This document shows, piece by piece, positions 1 through 5,251 of a stretch of 5,251 nt of DNA. Every line of letters begins with the position of its first letter. Position 1 is the stretch's first letter. The DNA comes from Planctomycetia bacterium (GTDB lineage: Bacteria > Planctomycetota > Phycisphaerae > Phycisphaerales > SM1A02). Position numbers and translations under genes: made by a program. The stretch covers positions 1 through 5,251 of the forward strand of contig SYIB01000334.1 in assembly GCA_005798965.1 (NCBI GenBank), given 5' to 3'. Below the pieces are notes generated by a model that saw only the letters and a list, made by a program, of their open reading frames with translations, ran no database searches and was not told the origin of the DNA.

Positions 1-569
1 CAGACACCCTTGGCGAGGTACTCGAGGTTGACCTGGTGCACGATGCCCGTGGCTGGCGGCACCACGCGGAAGTTGCTGAAGGCTCCTTGCCCCCACTTCA
101 GGAATTCGTAGCGTTCCGCGTTGCGCTCAAACTCCTTCTCATTGTTGATCGAGAGCGCCACGCCGCTGGCGTAGGCATCGACCTGAACGCTGTGGTCGAT
201 GACCAGGTCGCACGGCACGAGCGGGTTCACCTTGCGCGGGTCGCCGCCCATGCGCTTCATGGCGCCGCGCATGGCAGCCAGGTCGACCACGCACGGCACG
301 CCGGTGAAGACCTGCAGCACCACGCGGCCCGGCATGAACGGAATCTCCTCCTCGCCCGGGTTGCGAGGGTCATAGTTGGCGATCGCGCGCACATGGTCCT
401 CGGTGTAGACCCGGCCATCAAGATTGCGCAGCACGCTTTCGAGCAGCACCTTGATCGAGTACGGCAGGCGATCGATGTTGCCGATGCCCTTCAGTGCAGC
501 GAGGCTGTAGTACGTCTTGGGTCCGGTCGGGGTCTGGAGGGTGGCCTTGGCCTTGAAGGGGTCGTGCAT
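1..569 (-). CDS. acnA: Aconitate hydratase AcnA, N-terminal part (cut by window edge)
   Basis: Aconitase interconverts citrate and isocitrate in the TCA cycle, in the cytoplasm, using a [4Fe-4S] cluster. The visible 189 codons begin MHDPFKAKATL and match the start of the AcnA/IRP1 branch: LPYSIKVLLESVLRN at residues 35-49, FTGVPCVVDLAAMR at 88-101, IDHSVQVD at 124-131, and KWGQGAFSNFRVVPPATGI at 158-176. Q86 matches the substrate-contacting Gln of aconitases and D125-H126 the active-site Asp-His pair. The family is about 900 residues long, so about a fifth is present; the cluster cysteines lie outside the window. The ATG at 569 is chosen because AAGGA sits 7 bases upstream and the N-terminus aligns with the family. 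Oddity: the usual QDFTGVP reads QVFTGVP, with Val at 87. The family call is firm. AcnA rather than AcnB is clear from these motifs. Confidence 0.95.
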   Translation of the reverse strand, partial: MHDPFKAKATLQTPTGPKTYYSLAALKGIGNIDRLPYSIKVLLESVLRNLDGRVYTEDHVRAIANYDPRNPGEEEIPFMPGRVVLQVFTGVPCVVDLAAMRGAMKRMGGDPRKVNPLVPCDLVIDHSVQVDAYASGVALSINNEKEFERNAERYEFLKWGQGAFSNFRVVPPATGIVHQVNLEYLAKGV

Positions 570-576
570 CGGTTGT

Positions 577-581
577 TCCTT
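577..581 (-). promoter_or_regulatory. Ribosome binding site of acnA
   Basis: On the minus strand AAGGA lies 7 bases before the ATG at 569, ideal spacing for a Shine-Dalgarno site, and it supports this start. It is the clearest ribosome binding site in the window; the permease, rny and rsmA have none as good. Confidence 0.7.
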
Positions 582-592
582 GGGGAGGTCCG

Positions 593-598
593 ATTCTA
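593..598 (-). promoter_or_regulatory. Possible -10 box of acnA
   Basis: The minus strand reads TAGAAT, five of six matches to the sigma-70 -10 consensus. It would start transcription about 18 bases before the acnA ATG. No convincing -35 hexamer is seen 16-18 bases upstream. That place is instead taken by the palindrome GTGCGCAC (617-624), which could mean an activator-dependent promoter or simply a chance -10 match. Confidence 0.35.
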
Positions 599-637
599 GG
601 GCCGTACCGACCGTGCGTGCGCACAGGGCACGTCATC

Positions 638-655
638 GGAAAACCTTGGAAAACC
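638..655. repeat. GGAAAACC direct repeat pair
   Basis: GGAAAACC at 638-645 and again at 648-655, separated by TT, so again with a 10-base period. It lies between the two groups of TCGGACC copies in the 136-base gap between the permease stop and acnA. It is an A-rich patch in GC-rich sequence. It might be a protein-binding site or part of the acnA promoter region; function is unknown. Confidence 0.4.
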
Positions 656-662
656 ACTCAAA

Positions 663-738
663 TCGGACCAGGTCGGACCCGCCAACCGCTGCACGATCAT
701 GCGGATCACGCTGTACCGGCGAGCCGCCTCACGATCAT
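663..738 (-). repeat. Degenerate 38-base tandem duplication at the permease 3' end
   Basis: Reading the minus strand, the block from 738 to 701 is followed directly by a related block from 700 to 663. Both start with ATGATCGTG, and by hand alignment about 27 of 38 positions agree without gaps. The first copy encodes the permease C-terminus (MIVRRLAGTA, then stop); the second lies just past the stop and would read MIVQRLAGP in another frame. It looks like an old local duplication that has since diverged. Confidence 0.45.
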
Positions 739-2481
739 CATGAAGCGCTGCCGCAGCGAGGCGCGGATCGCCACGACGATGGCGAGGTAGCCGACCGAGC
801 CGGCGATGGCGCCGGCGACGAGGGCGGCACGGGTCGCGGAGAGCTCCGTCAACGACTCGACCGTGAGCGCCGCGAACAGTTCCCCGGGTGCGAGCCCCAG
901 CTGAAGCACCGCCAGCGGATTGAAGCCCGCCAAGAACGGACCGACGATCGGGATGCGCCCTCCCAAGCCGAGGCCGCACAGGCCGCTCACGAGTGCCACG
1001 GCTGCCGCGACGCCAGTGGCCGCAAACACGCTGTTGATCGTGCCCTTGCTCTGGACCGACCACTGCAGACCCACCATGACGCAGAATGCGGTGAACGCCA
1101 CCAGCACCAACGGGAACGCGATCGCCACCTCAGGCAAGATCAGTGGCGCTCGGACCACCCCACCAGGAAGTGCCACGAGCAGGCCGCGCGCCATGGAGTA
1201 CGCCACAGCCACCATCACGCCCAGGATCGGTGCGGCGAGCATCGGCCAGAGGTAGGTCACGATGCCGCGAAGCTTGCCCGAGAGGTACGCCCCGGGATCG
1301 ATCGGCGTGGTCAGCAGGATGTCGAGCGAGCCATCCTCGCGTTCCTTCGTCACCGCGGTAGCGCTGGCATTCAAGGCCGCAAGTGCCACGATCACGCTCT
1401 CGGCCGCGACCACGATGAGCACGGCCACGGGAAATCCTGCATCGTTGAGCGTGCCGCGCGCATGCAGGATCGCTGGCACCGCCGACGCCGCGACACCGAT
1501 GGCGAGGAACCCCCAGCGCATGACGAGCGAACTCACTCCAAGATTGCGTGCATGCAGTTCGCGCCAGGCGATGCCATTCTGCCAGACCTCGCTCGCGGTG
1601 CGGCTGGCCCCCTGGCGCACCCGGCCCAGCGAGCCGCGCTCATCGGCGCCGATCAAGCGCACGCGCAGCACGCTCCAGGCCATCAGCGCCGCTGCCGTGC
1701 CCAAGAAGAGCACGGCCTGCGCGAGCACGGGGCGCGTCATCCAGAGTCCGCCCTCGGCCGGTACCACGTAGCGATTGGATCGCAGCAGCACCTCGAGCGT
1801 GAGGAAGGGATTCAGCGGGGTGATCACCGTGGTCGAGGTGACATCCACGCTCGTACCGACCTGCTGCCGCAGGCCGGCATCGACCCCGTAGGTGACGAAG
1901 AGATACGCGACCACCGAGACGTAGAACGCAAAGACCGCGCGCTGGCCGCCCACCCGGGTCACGCAGAGCATGATCGCGATGCTGCCCACCAAGATCGCCG
2001 TCGAGGCCGCAATGGCGTACGAGCCCATGATGGACCCCCCGCTCACCCCGCCGAAGAGCTGCGTGACCGCGAAGAGCGGAAAGGTGCTCAGCAGCAAGGC
2101 CACCACGAAAAACAGACGCCCGAGCAGGTTGCCCAGGACGATCTGTGCACTCGACAGTGGCGTCGTGAGCATGATCTCCCATGTTCGCGGGCTCGATTCG
2201 TGCGCGATCGCCCCCGCCATGAAGACCGGGGTGAGCAGGCAGATCGCCAAGACCTGCCCGTAGCTCACGAGCGTGAACGCCTGCGCGCCACGGGCGGCGA
2301 GTCCACGCATGCCTTCGGACCCGGTGAAAAGCAGCGCGAGCGTGAGGATGGTGGCCATCAGGCCCAGGTAACCCGCTCGCAGGTGCAGATGCCGCGTACG
2401 AGAGCTTGCGCCCGTCACCACGCGCACGGCGATGGGATTGGTGGGAGCAAGCGCGAAGAGTCGCTGGACCACGCCGGACAT
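706..2481 (-). CDS. ABC-2 type transporter permease, two fused halves
   Basis: This is an integral membrane permease of the ABC-2 (exporter) type, 591 residues, which should work with a separate ATP-binding subunit; substrate unknown. About 12 hydrophobic segments are visible, near residues 37-53, 73-92, 114-142, 153-175, 182-200, 252-273, 321-341, 350-373, 408-428, 450-472, 484-507 and 552-573. The protein is an internal duplication: HESSPRTWEIMLTTPLS at 94-110 pairs with KEREDGSLDILLTTPID at 379-395, the conserved ABC-2 coupling-region motif, and each half later has an NP-containing motif (NPFLTLEVLL at 224, NPLAVLQLGL at 521). The ATG at 2481 is chosen because earlier in-frame codons give an Arg-rich, non-family sequence running into rny. 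No Shine-Dalgarno is evident. No ATPase gene adjoins it: acnA follows on the same strand and rny is divergent. Family sure, substrate not. Confidence 0.88.
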   Translation of the reverse strand: MSGVVQRLFALAPTNPIAVRVVTGASSRTRHLHLRAGYLGLMATILTLALLFTGSEGMRGLAARGAQAFTLVSYGQVLAICLLTPVFMAGAIAHESSPRTWEIMLTTPLSSAQIVLGNLLGRLFFVVALLLSTFPLFAVTQLFGGVSGGSIMGSYAIAASTAILVGSIAIMLCVTRVGGQRAVFAFYVSVVAYLFVTYGVDAGLRQQVGTSVDVTSTTVITPLNPFLTLEVLLRSNRYVVPAEGGLWMTRPVLAQAVLFLGTAAALMAWSVLRVRLIGADERGSLGRVRQGASRTASEVWQNGIAWRELHARNLGVSSLVMRWGFLAIGVAASAVPAILHARGTLNDAGFPVAVLIVVAAESVIVALAALNASATAVTKEREDGSLDILLTTPIDPGAYLSGKLRGIVTYLWPMLAAPILGVMVAVAYSMARGLLVALPGGVVRAPLILPEVAIAFPLVLVAFTAFCVMVGLQWSVQSKGTINSVFAATGVAAAVALVSGLCGLGLGGRIPIVGPFLAGFNPLAVLQLGLAPGELFAALTVESLTELSATRAALVAGAIAGSVGYLAIVVAIRASLRQRFMMIVRRLAGTA

Positions 2482-2567
2482 GCCTGGATCGTACGGTGAT
2501 CGCGCGCCGGAACGTGCGAGTCGATTACCCTTGGGCGATGCTCGAGCCAGTCCATCCAGGCATGTCC
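2476..2567. repeat. Perfect 14-base inverted repeat over both divergent start codons
   Basis: GGACATGCCTGGAT at 2476-2489 is the exact reverse complement of ATCCAGGCATGTCC at 2554-2567. Read in each gene's own direction, both the permease and rny therefore begin ATCCAGGC, then ATG, then TCC. The arms are 64 bases apart. The match stops at once on both sides. The arrangement suggests a shared operator or shared translation signal, or a transcript hairpin if rny is also transcribed from further upstream. Confidence 0.7.
2482..2561. promoter_or_regulatory. Divergent control region between permease and rny
   Basis: These 80 bases (56 if rny starts at 2538) must hold the main promoters of both divergent genes unless these lie inside coding sequence. 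I see no good -35/-10 pair in either direction; the only AT-richer patch is GATTAC at 2523-2528, a weak -10 match. Short palindromes CGTACG (2490-2495) and CTCGAG (2541-2546) are present. The call rests on gene arrangement rather than on recognised promoter boxes. Confidence 0.4.
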
Positions 2568-4148
2568 ACCACGACGGTCGTTGCCCTTCTCGGGGCATGT
2601 GCCGTGGGTGGCGCACTGGCTGGGGCATTGGCTGCCCGGTACATCGGCTCGCGCTCCTTGCGCGTGGCGCGGCAGCAGGCCGCCTCCATCGTCGAGACCG
2701 CCCGGGCCGAGGCTGGTGCATCCGCCAAGGGGCTCGAACTCGAGGCCGAGCGCAGGATCGCCGAACGGCGCGCACAGATCGATCGCGAGATCGATGCCGC
2801 CCTCGTCCAATTGCGCCAAGGTCAGGAAGGGCTTCGGAACACCCAGCAGCAGGTCGATGCGCGCCTCGGTGCGCTGGGCGAGCGCGAGCGACGGCTCGAC
2901 GAGCGCGACCAGCGCGTGAACGACCGGGAGCGTGATGCGACCGCAACCTTGGAGCGTGCCAAGGCTGCCCTGACCGAGCGCGAAGTCGCGCTGGCCGACC
3001 TTCGGCGGCAACTCGAATCGCTTGCGGGCATGACCCGGGACGAGGCGCGGGAGCGCGTGCTCCAGGATGCCCGCCGCGACAGTGAGCACGAGGCTGCGCA
3101 GGTCCGTCACACGTTGGTGTCGGAGGCGGAACGATCGGCCCGTGACCAAGGCCGCGAAATCACGCTGATGGCGATCCAGCGCTACGCGGCCGAGACCGTG
3201 GGTGAATCGACGGTGCGCACCGTGAAGGTGCCCAACGAAGAGATCAAGGGCCGACTGATCGGACGTGAGGGGCGCAACATTCGCGCACTCGAGAAGGCAA
3301 CCGGCGCCGACCTCCTGATCGACGACACCCCGGGCGTGATCGCCGTGAGCTGCTTCGATCGCGTGCGCCAGGCGATCGCGGTCGAAGCCCTCCACCGGCT
3401 GGTCGCCGATGGGCGCGTGCATCCGGCCCGCATCGAGGATGTGGTCGCACAGGTTCGTCGTGACATGGACCAGCGCATCACCAAGGCTGGCGAGGAAGCA
3501 GCGCTCGAGGCCGACGTGCGCAACCTCCACCCGCGCGTGATCGAGGCGCTTGGGCGCCTGTCCTTCCGCACCAGCTACGCACAGAACGTGCTGCGTCACT
3601 CCATCGAAGTCGCCTTCCTGTCCCAGATGATCGCCGACCAGCTTGGGCTCGATGGCCGGCTCGCCCGGCGCTGCGGCCTTCTGCATGACCTCGGCAAGGC
3701 GATGGACCACGACATGGAGGGCGGGCACCCTGCCATCGGGCGTGAGTTCCTCGAGCGCCACGGCGAACGCAACGAAGCGGTCCTCAACGCCGTGGCTGGT
3801 CACCACGGCGACATCGCGTCGACCACGCCCTACACCCCGATCGTGATGGCTGCTGATGCACTCTCGGGCGCCCGGCCTGGCGCACGGCGAGAGAGCATGG
3901 AGCAGTACGTCAAACGGCTCCAGCAGCTCGAAGCCATCGCCCGCGAGCATGAAGGGGTGACCGAGGCATTCGCGGTGCAGGCCGGTCGCGAGGTGCGAGT
4001 CATCGTGGATGCCGGCTCGGTCGACGATGCACGCACGCGCGCCATCGCTGATGCGATTGCGGCACGCGTGGAGCGGGAGATGACCTTCCCTGGCGAGATC
4101 AAGGTCTCCGTGCTGCGCGAAGTGCGCGCCGAGGCATCGGCGCGCTGA
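2562..4148 (+). CDS. rny: Ribonuclease Y
   Basis: RNase Y is a membrane-anchored endoribonuclease that starts mRNA decay. The 528-residue product has the full family layout and usual length (about 520): an N-terminal membrane segment at 5-28, a long charged coiled coil at about 35-200, a KH RNA-binding domain at about 218-285 with the GREG loop at 234-237, and an HD hydrolase domain at about 340-435. Metal-binding and catalytic candidates are H346, H375-D376 (in LLHDLGKA), H389, H414-H415 and D432. The conserved C-terminal region follows (MEQYVKRLQQLEAIA at 446-460, FPGEIKVSVLRE at 509-520). Start choice: ATG 2562 puts the membrane segment right at the N-terminus and mirrors the permease start within the inverted repeat; ATG 2538 would add eight residues (MLEPVHPG). 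Neither has a good Shine-Dalgarno. rsmA follows after 3 bases, implying co-transcription. Confidence 0.95.
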   Translation: MSTTTVVALLGACAVGGALAGALAARYIGSRSLRVARQQAASIVETARAEAGASAKGLELEAERRIAERRAQIDREIDAALVQLRQGQEGLRNTQQQVDARLGALGERERRLDERDQRVNDRERDATATLERAKAALTEREVALADLRRQLESLAGMTRDEARERVLQDARRDSEHEAAQVRHTLVSEAERSARDQGREITLMAIQRYAAETVGESTVRTVKVPNEEIKGRLIGREGRNIRALEKATGADLLIDDTPGVIAVSCFDRVRQAIAVEALHRLVADGRVHPARIEDVVAQVRRDMDQRITKAGEEAALEADVRNLHPRVIEALGRLSFRTSYAQNVLRHSIEVAFLSQMIADQLGLDGRLARRCGLLHDLGKAMDHDMEGGHPAIGREFLERHGERNEAVLNAVAGHHGDIASTTPYTPIVMAADALSGARPGARRESMEQYVKRLQQLEAIAREHEGVTEAFAVQAGREVRVIVDAGSVDDARTRAIADAIAARVEREMTFPGEIKVSVLREVRAEASAR

Positions 4149-4151
4149 CCC

Positions 4152-4958
4152 GTGCAGACCCTGAGCGACATCAAGGCGATCCTCGCTACGCGCGGGCTCG
4201 AACCCAAGCACCGCCTCGGCCAGAATTTCCTGCATGACCAGAACAAGCTGCGGGCCCTGATCGGGCACAGCGGCGTCGGTCCGGGTGACCTCGTGCTCGA
4301 AGTCGGCCCCGGCACCGGCACCCTGACCGAGGCGCTGCTCGACGCCGGGTGTGATGTCGTGGCCTGTGAACTCGACGGCGACATGGCAGCGATCGTCAAG
4401 GACCGCGTAGGCAGCCGGGTCACGCTGATCCAAGGGGACTGCCTCGATGGCAAGCATGCGGTGTCGCCGGCCATTCTCGCAGCCTTGGAAGGTCGCCCAT
4501 TCAAGTTGATCGCCAACCTCCCCTACGGCGCGGCCACGCCGCTGGTCCTGAACCTCGCGGCGCATCATCCGACCTGCCAGGGGCAGTTCGTGACGGTGCA
4601 GCGCGAAGTGGCCCAACGACTCGCCGCCGCTCCGGGTACCGATGCCTACGGCGCCGCCACCGTGCTCGTGTCACTGACGAGCAGGGTCAGGGTGCTTGAG
4701 ACCCTTCCGGGTTCATGCTTCTGGCCCGTCCCTCGGGTGACCAGTTCGATGATGTCCGTGACTCCCAATCCCGACAGGACACCGCTGGAACCTGACCGGG
4801 TCAGCGCCTTCGTGCACAGGATCTTCGCCTCACGACGCAAGCAGCTCGGTGCCCTGCTCGGACGCGACGCCGCATTTCCAGTTGGGATCCTTCCAACGAT
4901 GCGAGCCGAAACACTGACGCCGCCCCAGATTCTTGCACTGATGTACGCGATTGGGTGA
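4152..4958 (+). CDS. rsmA: 16S rRNA (adenine(1518)-N6/adenine(1519)-N6)-dimethyltransferase
   Basis: RsmA (KsgA) uses S-adenosylmethionine to dimethylate two adjacent adenosines near the 3' end of 16S rRNA, a late step in small-subunit assembly. The 268 residues show LGQNFL at 22-27, the SAM-binding loop EVGPGTG at 50-56, the ribose-contacting acidic residue in CELD (E73), GD at 95-96, the catalytic NLPY at 122-125, QREVAQRL at 150-157, PVPRV at 192-196 and SRRKQL at 227-232. Length is normal for the family. The start is GTG at 4152; no Shine-Dalgarno lies at usable distance (nearest GAGG is 17 bases away), while the rny stop is only 3 bases before, so translation is probably coupled to rny. 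rny and rsmA are in the same reading frame. The methylase motif reads NLPYGAATP, a mild variant of the usual NIPY/NLPY followed by STP. Confidence 0.95.
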   Translation: MQTLSDIKAILATRGLEPKHRLGQNFLHDQNKLRALIGHSGVGPGDLVLEVGPGTGTLTEALLDAGCDVVACELDGDMAAIVKDRVGSRVTLIQGDCLDGKHAVSPAILAALEGRPFKLIANLPYGAATPLVLNLAAHHPTCQGQFVTVQREVAQRLAAAPGTDAYGAATVLVSLTSRVRVLETLPGSCFWPVPRVTSSMMSVTPNPDRTPLEPDRVSAFVHRIFASRRKQLGALLGRDAAFPVGILPTMRAETLTPPQILALMYAIG

Positions 4959-5005
4959 TTGATCAAGGCAGCGTGCGCGCAAAACCGATATCTTTGGGAT
5001 CACCC
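4953..5005. repeat. Inverted repeat spanning the rsmA stop, with inner palindrome
   Basis: GGGTGAT at 4953-4959, which contains the rsmA TGA stop, pairs exactly with ATCACCC at 4999-5005, leaving a 39-base loop. Just inside lies the 8-base palindrome TTGATCAA (4959-4966), and GATATC is at 4987-4992. There is no U-run, so this is not a clear terminator; it could be an operator or a weak transcript structure. Confidence 0.3.
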
Positions 5006-5021
5006 GATGCGTCGTGCATCG
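5005..5021 (+). repeat. Small hairpin between rsmA and the HTH gene
   Basis: CGATGC (5005-5010) and GCATCG (5016-5021) form a 6-base-pair stem with a 5-base loop. A short T-run (5032-5035) comes 10 bases later, too far for a standard intrinsic terminator. It lies 32 bases before the regulator start, so an autoregulatory operator is an equal possibility. The rest of the 95-base gap (4959-5053) shows no convincing promoter. Confidence 0.3.
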
Positions 5022-5040
5022 TCGCTCTTGGTTTTACAGT

Positions 5041-5044
5041 AAGG
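5041..5044 (+). promoter_or_regulatory. Possible ribosome binding site of the HTH gene
   Basis: AAGG ends 9 bases before the ATG at 5054, an acceptable though long spacing. It favours this start over an in-frame GTG at 4973, which would add 27 residues with no family resemblance. Confidence 0.4.
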
Positions 5045-5053
5045 CACTCTTCC

Positions 5054-5251
5054 ATGGCTCGGTCTTCGACCTCTCTCCGGGGGAACAAGGCTGGTCGTCA
5101 GTCCTCCACGCAGGCAATTGACCTTTCGGGCAATTCCGCGTGGCATTGCGTTCGTTCCCCCTTCCGCCTCCGGCTCCTCGAGACCATCCGCGGCTCGGGT
5201 GGTTGCACCGTCCTCGAGATCGCACGGGCGCTCGACGTCAGTCCACCAAGC
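5054..5251 (+). CDS. Winged-helix (ArsR-like) transcription regulator, N-terminal part (cut by window edge)
   Basis: The 66 visible residues start with a polar, Ser-rich, probably disordered tail (1-28) and then enter what looks like a winged helix-turn-helix: SPFRLRLLETIR at 35-46, like the DPxRLRIL helix of ArsR-type regulators, then TVLEIARALDVSPPS at 52-66, which fits helix 2, the turn and the start of the recognition helix. The window ends there, so the wing, any metal- or ligand-binding residues and any effector domain are unseen. It is on the same strand as rsmA, 95 bases downstream, with its own possible ribosome binding site, so it is probably a separate unit. Function: DNA-binding regulator by inference; target unknown. 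Its codon choice is richer in TCT/TCC Ser codons than rny or rsmA, but the sample is small. Confidence 0.6.
   Translation, partial: MARSSTSLRGNKAGRQSSTQAIDLSGNSAWHCVRSPFRLRLLETIRGSGGCTVLEIARALDVSPPS

Larger units (their letters stand above)
587..679. repeat. Three copies of TCGGACC in the acnA leader
   Basis: On the plus strand TCGGACC occurs at 663-669 and 673-679, exactly 10 bases apart. The same heptamer occurs inverted (GGTCCGA) at 587-593, next to and partly overlapping the possible acnA -10 box. The outer pair extends to a 9-base inverted repeat, GGTCCGATT at 587-595 with AATCGGACC at 661-669. One-helical-turn spacing plus a copy at the promoter is what an operator for a cooperatively binding regulator would look like, but no regulator is identified. 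Confidence 0.45.

Noticed and set aside
36..599. 187-codon plus-strand frame over acnA
   Set aside because: It is antisense to an obvious aconitase frame that runs off the window edge.
596..1063. 155-codon minus-strand frame at the permease end
   Set aside because: It overlaps the permease in another frame. Its only permease-like stretch (MIVQRLAGP) is explained by the 38-base duplication.
517..2499. 660-codon open frame antisense to the permease
   Set aside because: The Arg/His/Asp-rich product has no domain, whereas the opposite strand gives a clear membrane protein.
2482..2946. 155-codon N-terminal extension of the permease into rny
   Set aside because: The added part is Arg/Ala/Pro-rich, opposes the conserved rny coding strand, and the ATG at 2481 gives a normal ABC-2 N-terminus.
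2415..4616. 733-codon open frame antisense to rny and rsmA
   Set aside because: It is a GC-rich mirror of two well-supported genes, with low-complexity His/Arg/Asp-rich composition and no recognisable domain.
5005..5035. Intrinsic terminator of rsmA
   Set aside because: The stem is only 6 base pairs and the T-run begins about 10 bases after it, so it does not meet the usual form.
4959..5040. Sigma-70 promoter for the regulator gene (TTGATC or TTGGGA with GATATC or TACAGT)
   Set aside because: No pair of boxes has acceptable spacing of 16-18 bases with good matches at both.
5034..5225. 63-codon minus-strand frame at the right end
   Set aside because: It is Arg/Gly-rich with no domain and is antisense to the helix-turn-helix gene.

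Overview
This is a high-GC bacterial window with five protein genes, two of them cut by the window edges. I see no mobile element, CRISPR array, tRNA or rRNA. The best guess for the host is a planctomycete-like bacterium, possibly Phycisphaerae. The reasons are the high GC content, RNase Y in a genome that otherwise looks Gram-negative, the N-terminal style of RsmA (an LSDIKAIL start followed by LGQNFLHD) and a fused two-half ABC-2 permease. This placement is an inference from sequence style, not from a phylogeny.

Layout: the left end (minus strand, cut at base 1) holds the first 189 codons of aconitase AcnA. A 136-base gap follows. It holds the acnA leader with a good ribosome binding site, a possible -10 box, three copies of GGTCCGA/TCGGACC and a pair of GGAAAACC repeats. 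Next on the minus strand is a 591-residue ABC-2 type permease made of two homologous halves, with no ATPase gene beside it. It is transcribed divergently from a plus-strand pair, rny (RNase Y) and rsmA (16S rRNA dimethyladenosine methyltransferase), separated by only 3 bases. The right end (plus strand, cut at base 5251) holds the first 66 residues of a winged-helix, ArsR-like regulator.

How the genes relate: rny and rsmA are a likely RNA-metabolism operon (mRNA decay and ribosome maturation). AcnA is a TCA-cycle enzyme and the permease is a membrane exporter component; neither has a clear functional tie to the RNA genes. The most notable non-coding structure is a perfect 14-base inverted repeat. 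Its two arms cover the start codons of the divergent permease and rny genes, so both genes begin with the same 14 bases. I found no convincing evidence of a wholly new multi-gene system; the points worth checking are small regulatory structures and one unusual aconitase residue.
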